Shown: piece after piece, positions 15,233-21,720 of the stretch
How the letters are laid out: each line of letters opens with the position of its first letter
Numbering within the stretch: the stretch's first letter is position 1
The notes under the pieces: generated by a model
What the model was told of the DNA's origin: nothing
Databases searched by the model: none
The model's input: only the letters and a program-made list of their open reading frames with translations
Source of the DNA: Marinihelvus sp036351115
GTDB lineage: Bacteria > Pseudomonadota > Gammaproteobacteria > Xanthomonadales > SZUA-36
Direction: 5' to 3'
Assembly (NCBI GenBank): GCA_036351115.1
Contig: JAZBOL010000037.1
Span: forward strand, 1 to 35,487
Length of the DNA: 35,487 bases
Made by a program: the position numbers and the translations under genes

Positions 15233-15817
15233 TCAGAAGGAGACCTGCGGCACCTCGCGCTTGGTTTCGTCCTCGATCTCCAGCAGCTCCGCCGGGGCGA
15301 AGTTGAACCAGCCGGCGAAGAAGTTGTTCGGGAACGACTCCCGCAGCGTGTTGTAGTCCATGACCGAGTCGTTGTATGCCTGGCGGGCGAACGCGACCTT
15401 GTTCTCCGTGGTGGTGAGTTCCTCGGAGAGCTGCATCATGTTCTCGTTGGCCTTGAGGTCCGGGTAGGACTCGGCAAGCGCGAACAGACGGCCCAGGGCG
15501 CCGGAAAGACCCTGCTCTGCTTCCGCGAGGGCTTTCATGGCCGCGGGATCCGAGGGATCCTTCGACGCCTCCTTCAGGCCGGAAACCGCCGCGGTGCGGG
15601 CCTTGATCACCGCTTCGAGCGTGTCCTTCTCGTGGGCCATGTAGCCCTTGGCGGTCTCGACCAGGTTGGGAATCAGATCGTGACGCCGGGTCAGTTGCAC
15701 GTCGATTTGTGCGAACGCGTTCTTGAAGCGGTTGCGGGACGCGACCAGCCGGTTGTAGATGGAGACGGCGAAAACCACCGCCCCGACAATGAGAATCAGC
15801 AAAATCCAACCCGACAT
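15233..15817 (-). CDS. lemA: LemA family protein
   Basis: A protein of 194 residues, typical LemA length. A single N-terminal membrane anchor (about 3-22) is followed by YNRLVASRNRFKNAFAQIDVQLTRRHDLIPNLVETAKGYM, the diagnostic family stretch, and a helical cytoplasmic or periplasmic domain ending with the FNNFFAGWFNFAP-like segment (here SFPNNFFAGWFNFAPAEL). The molecular function is not established for the family. An AGGAG ribosome binding site lies about 9 nt before the ATG. It is the first gene of a probable two-gene operon with the M48 protease downstream, and it lies 97 nt after glnS on the same strand. Confidence 0.95.
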   Translation of the reverse strand: MSGWILLILIVGAVVFAVSIYNRLVASRNRFKNAFAQIDVQLTRRHDLIPNLVETAKGYMAHEKDTLEAVIKARTAAVSGLKEASKDPSDPAAMKALAEAEQGLSGALGRLFALAESYPDLKANENMMQLSEELTTTENKVAFARQAYNDSVMDYNTLRESFPNNFFAGWFNFAPAELLEIEDETKREVPQVSF

Positions 15818-15914
15818 GCGCTCGCTCCTCTGAAAGCAGGACTTTAGTCTAGCAAACCCCTACCCGAACATCCCCTGCCGCAGGTCACGAGTTCGCGGCC
15901 GGCAGGAGCCCGGA

Positions 15915-17594
15915 TCAGCCCTTGCGCAGTTTAGCCCAGGTATCCCGCAGCGTGACGGTACGGTTGAATACGGGGCGCCCCCCGGCGGCGGCTTCATCGC
16001 GGACGAAATAGCCGGTCCGCTCGAACTGCACGGCTACCTGGTCACCCTCCAGCACGGAGGGTTCCACCCAGGCGGTCTCGATGACCCGAAGCGATTCGGG
16101 GTTGAGAAATTCGCGGTAGTCACGTTCCTTGTCCGCCAGCGGGTTCTCCACGTTGAACAAGCGGTCGTAGAGCCGGACTTCAACCGCTTCGCCATGGGTC
16201 GCACTCACCCAGTGGATGGTGCCCTTTACCCGGCGCTCGGCGCCCGGCATGCCGCTGCGGCTGTCCGGGTCCAGCTCGCAGTGCAGCTCGACGATCTCAC
16301 CGGCGTCATCCTTGATCACGTCGGTGCATCGGACGATGAACGCGTTGCGCAATCGGACTTCACCGTCGGGACGCAGGCGGAAGAATTTCCGGGGCGGCTC
16401 TTCCATGAAGTCACCGCGTTCGATCCAGATCTCCCGGGTGATGGGGACCCGGCGCGTGCCTCGCTCCGGCTGCTGGGGATGGACCGGCGCCTCGAACCAT
16501 TCGGTCTCCCCCTCGGGGAAGTTGGTCAGCACGACCTTCACCGGATCGAGCACGGCCATGGCGCGGGGGGCGGTCTCGTTCAGATCGTTACGTACGGCGT
16601 TCTCCAGCACCCCCATATCGATGATGCTGTCCGCCTTGGAAACGCCGAGGTCGCCCCAGAAGCCGCGGATGCTCGCCGGTGTATAGCCCCGGCGCCGCAG
16701 ACCTGCGAGCGTCGGCATGCGCGGGTCGTCCCAGCCGTCCACGTGGCCCTCTTCCACCAGTTCGCGCAGGCGGCGTTTGCTCATGACGGTGAAATTCAGG
16801 TTGCCCCGGGCGAATTCGATCTGGCGGGGCCGCGCCGGCGCCGGGATGTTGTCCAGGAACCAGTCGTACAGCGGCCGGTGATCCTCGAACTCCAGGGTGC
16901 ACAGGCTGTGGGTGATGTGTTCCAGCGCATCGGACTGGCCGTGGGCCCAGTCGTACATGGGGTAGATGTGCCAGGCATCGCCGGTACGGTGGTGCGGCGT
17001 ATTGAGAATGCGGTACATCACCGGGTCGCGCAGATTGATGTTCGGCGACGCCATATCGATCTTCGCACGCAGCACGTGCGCCCCGTCCTCGAACTCGCCC
17101 TCCTTCATCCGCTGGAAGAGATCGAGGTTTTCCTCGACGCTGCGGTCCCGATAGGGGCTGTCGGTCCCCGGTTCGGTCAGGGTGCCCCGCTGGGCCCGGA
17201 TGGCCTCCGCGTCCTGGCTGTCCACGTAGGCCTTCCCTTCCCGAACGAGATGCCGGGCCCAGTCAAACAGCTGGTCGAAGTAATCGGAGGCGTGGCAAAG
17301 CGTATCCCACTCGAATCCAAGCCAGCGAACGTCGTCCATGATGGCCTGGGCGTAGTCCTCGTTCTCCTTGAGCGGATTCGTGTCGTCGAAACGCAGGTTG
17401 GTCTTGCCCCCGAACTCGTCCGCAAGCCCGAAATTGAGACAGATGGCCTTGGCATGGCCGATGTGCAGATAGCCGTTCGGCTCCGGCGGAAATCGCGTCG
17501 TGATCGCCGCATGCTTGCCCGAATCGAGATCGGCCAGGACGATGTTGCGAATGAAGTTCGTGCTCGTTGTGGTGTTCTGCTTGGATTCGTCCAT
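15915..17594 (-). CDS. glnS: Glutaminyl-tRNA synthetase
   Basis: A protein of 559 residues from the ATG at 17592-17594, preceded by GAAGG; E. coli GlnS is 554 residues. It is a class I synthetase that charges tRNA-Gln with glutamine. The PPEPNGYLHIGHAKA segment holds the HIGH motif at 44-47 and the KMSKS-equivalent is VMSKR at 270-274. The DDTNP motif (71-75) and the C-terminal anticodon-binding beta barrels are recognisable. The frame is open for 14 further codons upstream, but the upstream candidate lacks homology and the internal start carries the better ribosome binding site. It is probably monocistronic: lemA follows after 97 nt and the divergent symporter gene lies 160 nt away. Confidence 0.97.
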   Translation of the reverse strand: MDESKQNTTTSTNFIRNIVLADLDSGKHAAITTRFPPEPNGYLHIGHAKAICLNFGLADEFGGKTNLRFDDTNPLKENEDYAQAIMDDVRWLGFEWDTLCHASDYFDQLFDWARHLVREGKAYVDSQDAEAIRAQRGTLTEPGTDSPYRDRSVEENLDLFQRMKEGEFEDGAHVLRAKIDMASPNINLRDPVMYRILNTPHHRTGDAWHIYPMYDWAHGQSDALEHITHSLCTLEFEDHRPLYDWFLDNIPAPARPRQIEFARGNLNFTVMSKRRLRELVEEGHVDGWDDPRMPTLAGLRRRGYTPASIRGFWGDLGVSKADSIIDMGVLENAVRNDLNETAPRAMAVLDPVKVVLTNFPEGETEWFEAPVHPQQPERGTRRVPITREIWIERGDFMEEPPRKFFRLRPDGEVRLRNAFIVRCTDVIKDDAGEIVELHCELDPDSRSGMPGAERRVKGTIHWVSATHGEAVEVRLYDRLFNVENPLADKERDYREFLNPESLRVIETAWVEPSVLEGDQVAVQFERTGYFVRDEAAAGGRPVFNRTVTLRDTWAKLRKG

Positions 17595-17629
17595 GGGACT
17601 GCCTTCGTGTAGGCTAACGGCCGTTACGG

Positions 17630-17669
17630 GCGCCACGCGAGTGGCGCGCCGTGGAAACCGCGAATTCTA
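17630..17669 (-). promoter_or_regulatory. Putative glnS -10 element and leader hairpin
   Basis: On the minus strand TAGAAT (17664-17669) is a five-of-six match to a -10 box, although no good -35 is seen at the right distance. In the predicted leader, GCGCCAC and GTGGCGC (17630-17636 and 17641-17647) form a perfect seven-pair hairpin with a four-base loop, ending 36 nt before the start codon. The sequence shows no T-box features. The hairpin could affect initiation or stability of the mRNA, but this is inference. Confidence 0.3.
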
Positions 17670-17754
17670 ACGCAATCACCGGGACCGGACAGTCCTCGCC
17701 CACCGGGAGTCACCGGGTGCGGCAACCGGTCCGTGCCCCAGGAGCCCTGACCGC

Positions 17755-19059
17755 ATGGCAGACAAGAAAAACCTCAGCCTCAGCACCCGAATCCTGATCG
17801 CCATGGTGGCCGGAGCCGTCGTGGGCTGGATCCTCAGCGCTCTGGGCAATCCCACCTGGAGTCAGCTTTGGCTGATCGACGGGCTGTTCCGGGTACTGGG
17901 CCAGGTCTTTATCGCCCTGCTGCAGATGCTGGTGGTCCCACTCGTGTTCGTGTCCCTGGTGTGCGGTTCCAGCTCCCTCTCCGACCCGAAAATGCTGGGA
18001 CGCGTGGGCGGCAAGACCGTCGCCCTGTACCTGCTGACCACCGGCATCGCCGTGACCCTTGCGCTCAGCGCCGCGGCGATCTTCCAACCCGGCATCGGCG
18101 CAAACCCGGTGACGACCGTCGAGCGCCAGATCGCGGAAGCCACGCCCTTCTCCCAGGTCATCATCGACATGGTGCCGAAGAATCCCGTTTCCGCCATGGC
18201 GAACGCACAGATGCTGCCCATCATCGTCTTCTCCGTGCTCCTGGGCATCGCCATCACGCTCAGCGGCAGCCGGGGCGAGCGGGTCGCGGCCTGGTTCCAG
18301 GACATCAACCACGTGATCATGCGGCTGGTGACCCTGGTCATGCGCTTCGCGCCTTACGGCGTTTTCGCGCTCATCGCCAACCTCACCGCCACCAGCGACA
18401 TGGCGGACTTCCTGGCCGTGGGCAAGTACGTGGCCCTCGTGTTCGCGGTGCTCTTCCTGCACGCGCTGCTGGTCTACCCCACCCTGCTGACCTTCCTGGC
18501 GCGGATCAATCCCGTGGTGTTCCTCGGCAAAATGCGCGCCGCCATGATGTTCGCCTTCTCCACCGCGTCCAGCAACGCCACCATCCCGGTGACGCTGGAG
18601 ACAGTGACCAAGCGCATCGGGGTGAGCAACAAGATCGGCTCCTTCACCGTGCCCCTTGGCGCCACCATCAACATGGACGGCACCGCCATCATGCAGGGCA
18701 TCGCGACGGGCTTCATCGCCCAGTTCTACGGCATCGATCTGTCCCTGGGGCAATACCTCATGGTGGTCGTGATGGTCATCCTGGCCTCCGTCGGTACCGC
18801 CGGTGTCCCGAGCGTCGGCCTGGTGGTGCTCGCCGGCGTCCTGACCCAGGTCGGCCTGCCGGCCGAGGGCATCGCCATGATTCTCGGTGTGGACCGGATC
18901 CTGGACATGACACGCACCGCGGTGAACATCACCGGTGACGCCACGGTCACCACCATCGTCGCCCGCAGCGAGGGCGAGCTGGACCTGGACGTCTTCAACG
19001 ACACCCACGCCGGCGAGGCCTACGAGGAAGAGGCCCTCGAAACCGCCAGCCGGGCCTGA
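17755..19059 (+). CDS. Dicarboxylate/amino acid:cation symporter (GltP/DctA family)
   Basis: A protein of 434 residues with the SDF (DAACS) fold of GltP, GltT and DctA. Signatures are the serine-rich first hairpin FSTASSNATIPVTLE (268-282), NMDGTAIMQG (306-315), GTAGVPSVG (347-355) and the C-terminal DMTRTAVNITGD (384-395). D384, R387 and N391 correspond to D394, R397 and N401 of the archaeal GltPh. The arginine is the residue that selects acidic side chains in that family, so the likely substrates are glutamate, aspartate or C4-dicarboxylates taken up with Na+ or H+. A GGAG ribosome binding site lies 10 nt before the ATG. It is divergent from glnS, a suggestive but unproven link to glutamate metabolism. 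Confidence 0.93.
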   Translation: MADKKNLSLSTRILIAMVAGAVVGWILSALGNPTWSQLWLIDGLFRVLGQVFIALLQMLVVPLVFVSLVCGSSSLSDPKMLGRVGGKTVALYLLTTGIAVTLALSAAAIFQPGIGANPVTTVERQIAEATPFSQVIIDMVPKNPVSAMANAQMLPIIVFSVLLGIAITLSGSRGERVAAWFQDINHVIMRLVTLVMRFAPYGVFALIANLTATSDMADFLAVGKYVALVFAVLFLHALLVYPTLLTFLARINPVVFLGKMRAAMMFAFSTASSNATIPVTLETVTKRIGVSNKIGSFTVPLGATINMDGTAIMQGIATGFIAQFYGIDLSLGQYLMVVVMVILASVGTAGVPSVGLVVLAGVLTQVGLPAEGIAMILGVDRILDMTRTAVNITGDATVTTIVARSEGELDLDVFNDTHAGEAYEEEALETASRA

Positions 19060-19067
19060 CTCCGATA

Positions 19068-19131
19068 CCGGGGCTCGGTGGGAGTCCCCCGGGCTTCGGG
19101 GCCGGGGCTCGGTGGGAGTCCCTCCACCGAG
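19068..19131. repeat. 21-nt direct repeat with adjoining hairpin after the symporter gene
   Basis: Two identical 21-nt copies occupy 19068-19088 and 19102-19122, at a period of 34 nt. Both contain CTCGGTGGGAG. The second copy is followed by CCACCGAG (19124-19131), which pairs with CTCGGTGG (19108-19115) across an 8-nt loop. The hairpin lies about 50 nt after the symporter stop codon, but no T-run follows, so it is not a typical intrinsic terminator. Confidence 0.6.
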
Positions 19132-19269
19132 TCGCTTGGGGGAAGCCCGCCGGACGATACAGACAACCCCACCACCCCGATAGCTGGAGGCCGGACCTTA
19201 CGGCCCCGATGGCGTCGCCGCGCACGGGGTTGGCCTCATGGTGGAGGCCCATGCCCAGGAACCCTCGGA

Positions 19270-19488
19270 GGTTTCGGGCCGGTGCCTGGGGCTTCCCGGC
19301 CAATCAGGGCTTGCGCCGAACGAACCGAAGCGACTGGGACTGGCCGCGCAGAGGCCAGAGGCGAGCGCCGCAATAAATCACGAGCCTAGAAAGCAAACCG
19401 TGCGAGCCGTTCCCATAAAGCGCAGGTGAGAGAGGGAAGCCGAAGGCCGCAAGACCGGCCGGTAAGCGGCAGGCACCGGCCCGAAACC
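19270..19488. repeat. Structured intergenic repeat, copy 2
   Basis: The left arm (19270-19301) and right arm (19457-19488) pair at 29 of 32 positions. After an unpaired AATCA (19302-19306), pairing resumes between 19307-19317 and 19445-19456 with one mismatch and one bulge. The core at 19322-19429 aligns without gaps to 207-314. Within it, CTGGCC (19340-19345) pairs with GGCCAG (19353-19358), and TGGGA (19335-19339) can pair with TCCCA (19411-19415). The arms share no sequence with those of copy 1, although both flank the core at the same distance on the left and keep the same bulge. It lies between convergent genes, with a minus-strand terminator 30 nt beyond the right arm. Confidence 0.8.
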
Positions 19489-19518
19489 GGGGCCGAGCGT
19501 GAACCCATGTGGACCGGC

Positions 19519-19543
19519 AAAAAAAACCCCGGCGGGGCCGGGG
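19519..19543 (-). terminator. Intrinsic terminator downstream of mnmG
   Basis: On the minus strand CCCCGGC (19537-19543) pairs with GCCGGGG (19527-19533) across a 3-nt loop and is followed by a run of eight T (19519-19526). This is a strong Rho-independent terminator. It lies about 170 nt past the mnmG stop codon and is the first such signal reached from that gene. Confidence 0.85.
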
Positions 19544-19712
19544 CATCAACGGTGTATCGCGAAAGGCGTTGCGTGTGGGGACTGCCTGTTTGCGTGCGAC
19601 ACACCAGGCACAGTCAACTTGCAGGTTCACGTTACCCCACGGCGCCTTAAAAACTCATTAACCCGGTGTTTCGCTTTCGTGATCGCGGCGAACAGGCAGC
19701 GATCGGTCGTCT

Positions 19713-21602
19713 TCAGGCGGTCTTCTTCAGGGCGCCGGCCTTTTTGAGATGCACCAGCAACAGGGAGATGGCGGCGGGTGTGACGCCTGGAATGCGGGCG
19801 GCCTGGCCGATGGTTCCCGGACGCACCCGGCCCAGTTTTTCCACCGCCTCGGCCGAGAGGCCACCGACGCTCGCATAGTCGAGATCGGCGGGAAGGGCCT
19901 GGTGTTCCTGCTGGCGCTGGCGTTCGATTTCGTCCCGCTGCCGCTGCAGGTAGCCCGCGTAACGCACCTGGATTTCGACCTGCTCCGCGACCCTCGGGTC
20001 CGCCACGCCGGGCTCGATGCCCGGCACGGAAACCAGGTCCCCGTAGCTGACTTCAGGTCGGCGAAGGAGATCGAGGGCCCGGGTTTCGCGACTGATCGAC
20101 AGGTCGAGGCGATCCTTAAGGGCCTTGCCCAGCGCATTGTCCGCCGTCACCCACAGGCCATGAAGGCGCTGCGTCTCCTGCTCAATGGCTTCGCGCTTGG
20201 CCTCGAAGGCCGCCCAGCGTTCATCGTTCACCAGGCCGAGCGCACGGCCCTGCTCCGTGAGGCGCAGATCCGCGTTGTCCTCGCGCAGCTGCAGTCGATA
20301 CTCGGCGCGGCTGGTAAACATGCGATAGGGCTCGCGAGTGCCCTGGGTGACCAGGTCATCGACGAGCACGCCCAGGTAGGCCTCGTCCCGGCGGGGCGTC
20401 CAGGGCGCTTCGCCCAGTGCGCGCCGGGCGGCGTTCAGGCCGGCCAGCAGACCCTGGGCCGCAGCTTCCTCGTACCCGGTGGTGCCGTTGATCTGGCCGG
20501 CGAACCAGAGGTTTTCGAGGGGCCTGGTTTCAAGGCTGGCGTGCAGCCCCCGGGGATCGAAAAAGTCGTACTCGATCGCATAGCCCGGACGGGTAATGTG
20601 AGCCTGCTCAAACCCGGCGATGGACCGTACGAAATCCAGCTGCACCTCGAAGGGCAGGCTTGTGGAGATCCCGTTGGGGTACAGCTCGCGCGTGTTCAGT
20701 CCCTCGGGCTCGATGAAGATCTGGTGGCTGTCCCGGTCCGCAAAACGCACGATCTTGTCCTCGATGGAGGGACAGTAGCGGGGGCCGCTGCCCTCGATGG
20801 CGCCGGCGAACATGGGCGACCGGTGCAGGGCGTTACGGATCAGTTCGTGGGTACGTTCATTGGTGTGCGTGATCCAGCAGCTGACCTGGTCGGGGTGATC
20901 GGCAGCGCTGCCCAGGTAGGAAAACACGGGCAGGGGCCGGTCGCCCGGCTGCTCCTGGAGGCCGGAAAAATCGACGCTCTTGCCGTCAATTCGGGGCGGC
21001 GTGCCGGTTTTCAGGCGGCCAACCTCGAGAGGCAATTCGCGCAACCGGGCGGCCAGGGTGATCGACGGCGGGTCGCCGGCGCGCCCCCCGGCCTGCTGAA
21101 CTTCACCCATGTGAATCTTGCCGCCCAGGAACGTACCGGTGGTCAGCACTACCGTGTCCGCGTGAAAAACGAGACCCTGCGCCGTCCGGCAGCCCACGAC
21201 CCGGTCGCCGTCGAGCAGCAGGTCGTCGACCGCCCCCTGGAACAGGCTCAGGCCCGGCTGGGCCTCCACGGCCTGGCGGATGAAGGCGCGGTACAGGTTT
21301 CGATCGCACTGGGCCCGCGTCGCCCGCACCGCCGGCCCCTTGCGGGCGTTGAGCGTGCGCAGCTGGATGCCCGCGGCATCGGCCGCCTGCGCCATGACGC
21401 CACCCAGGGCGTCGATCTCGCGCACAAGGTGGCCCTTGCCAATGCCGCCAATGGCCGGATTGCAGCTCATCTGGCCGATGGTCTCGATGTTGTGCGTCAG
21501 CAGCAACGTCCGCGCACCGGCGCGCGCCGCGGCCAGGGCGGCCTCGGTACCGGCATGGCCACCGCCGATAACGATGACCTGGAAACGTTCACGAAAATCC
21601 AT
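19713..21602 (-). CDS. mnmG: tRNA uridine-5-carboxymethylaminomethyl modification enzyme MnmG (GidA)
   Basis: A protein of 629 residues, the same length as the E. coli protein. The FAD-binding motif GGGHAGTEAA begins at G13. The family block GQMSCNPAIGGIGKGHLVREIDALGG is present with its redox-important cysteine, as are TGTFLGGKIHMGE and a C-terminal helical domain ending in TPAAISLLLVHLKK. MnmG works with the GTPase MnmE to install the cmnm5 group on U34 of several tRNAs, using FAD and a folate cofactor. In many relatives mnmG is followed by rsmG and parAB near the replication origin. Here it is followed only by repeats and a terminator. A promoter candidate lies 45-70 nt upstream. Confidence 0.97.
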   Translation of the reverse strand: MDFRERFQVIVIGGGHAGTEAALAAARAGARTLLLTHNIETIGQMSCNPAIGGIGKGHLVREIDALGGVMAQAADAAGIQLRTLNARKGPAVRATRAQCDRNLYRAFIRQAVEAQPGLSLFQGAVDDLLLDGDRVVGCRTAQGLVFHADTVVLTTGTFLGGKIHMGEVQQAGGRAGDPPSITLAARLRELPLEVGRLKTGTPPRIDGKSVDFSGLQEQPGDRPLPVFSYLGSAADHPDQVSCWITHTNERTHELIRNALHRSPMFAGAIEGSGPRYCPSIEDKIVRFADRDSHQIFIEPEGLNTRELYPNGISTSLPFEVQLDFVRSIAGFEQAHITRPGYAIEYDFFDPRGLHASLETRPLENLWFAGQINGTTGYEEAAAQGLLAGLNAARRALGEAPWTPRRDEAYLGVLVDDLVTQGTREPYRMFTSRAEYRLQLREDNADLRLTEQGRALGLVNDERWAAFEAKREAIEQETQRLHGLWVTADNALGKALKDRLDLSISRETRALDLLRRPEVSYGDLVSVPGIEPGVADPRVAEQVEIQVRYAGYLQRQRDEIERQRQQEHQALPADLDYASVGGLSAEAVEKLGRVRPGTIGQAARIPGVTPAAISLLLVHLKKAGALKKTA

Positions 21603-21645
21603 GATGCCTGCGCCTTGCGATCAACTGTGGACGAAACGGAGCGGC

Positions 21646-21674
21646 ATTATCCGGTCTGGAGACCGCAAAAACAA
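21646..21674 (-). promoter_or_regulatory. Candidate sigma70 promoter for mnmG
   Basis: On the minus strand TTGTTT (21669-21674) and GATAAT (21646-21651) are separated by exactly 17 nt. The -10 matches five of six positions and the -35 three. The predicted start of transcription is about 37 nt before the mnmG ATG. The upstream DNA (21664-21698) is rich in T-runs on this strand and contains a weak CACCTG/CAGG hairpin, so it may also end the transcript of the TPR gene. Confidence 0.4.
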
Positions 21675-21720
21675 GAAAAACACCTGCAAAAACAGGCGCA
21701 AACGAGCCGTCCGGGCCGGA

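Larger units (their letters stand above)
19060..19712. other. 653-nt gene-free stretch between convergent gltP-like and mnmG genes
   Basis: No convincing gene is seen on either strand. The stretch holds a tandem-like direct repeat with a hairpin (19068-19131), about 140 nt of unassigned GC-rich sequence, structured repeat copy 2 (19270-19488), a strong minus-strand terminator (19519-19543) and about 170 nt of unassigned sequence up to the mnmG stop codon. Short open frames cross the repeat but lack ribosome binding sites and change composition with the repeat arms. Confidence 0.7.

Noticed and set aside
17595..17669. T-box-like regulation of glnS
   Set aside because: The leader is short and shows only a simple hairpin, with no specifier loop or T-box sequence.
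19386..19604. Short minus-strand open frame after mnmG
   Set aside because: It crosses the mnmG terminator and the repeat arm, has no ribosome binding site and resembles nothing.
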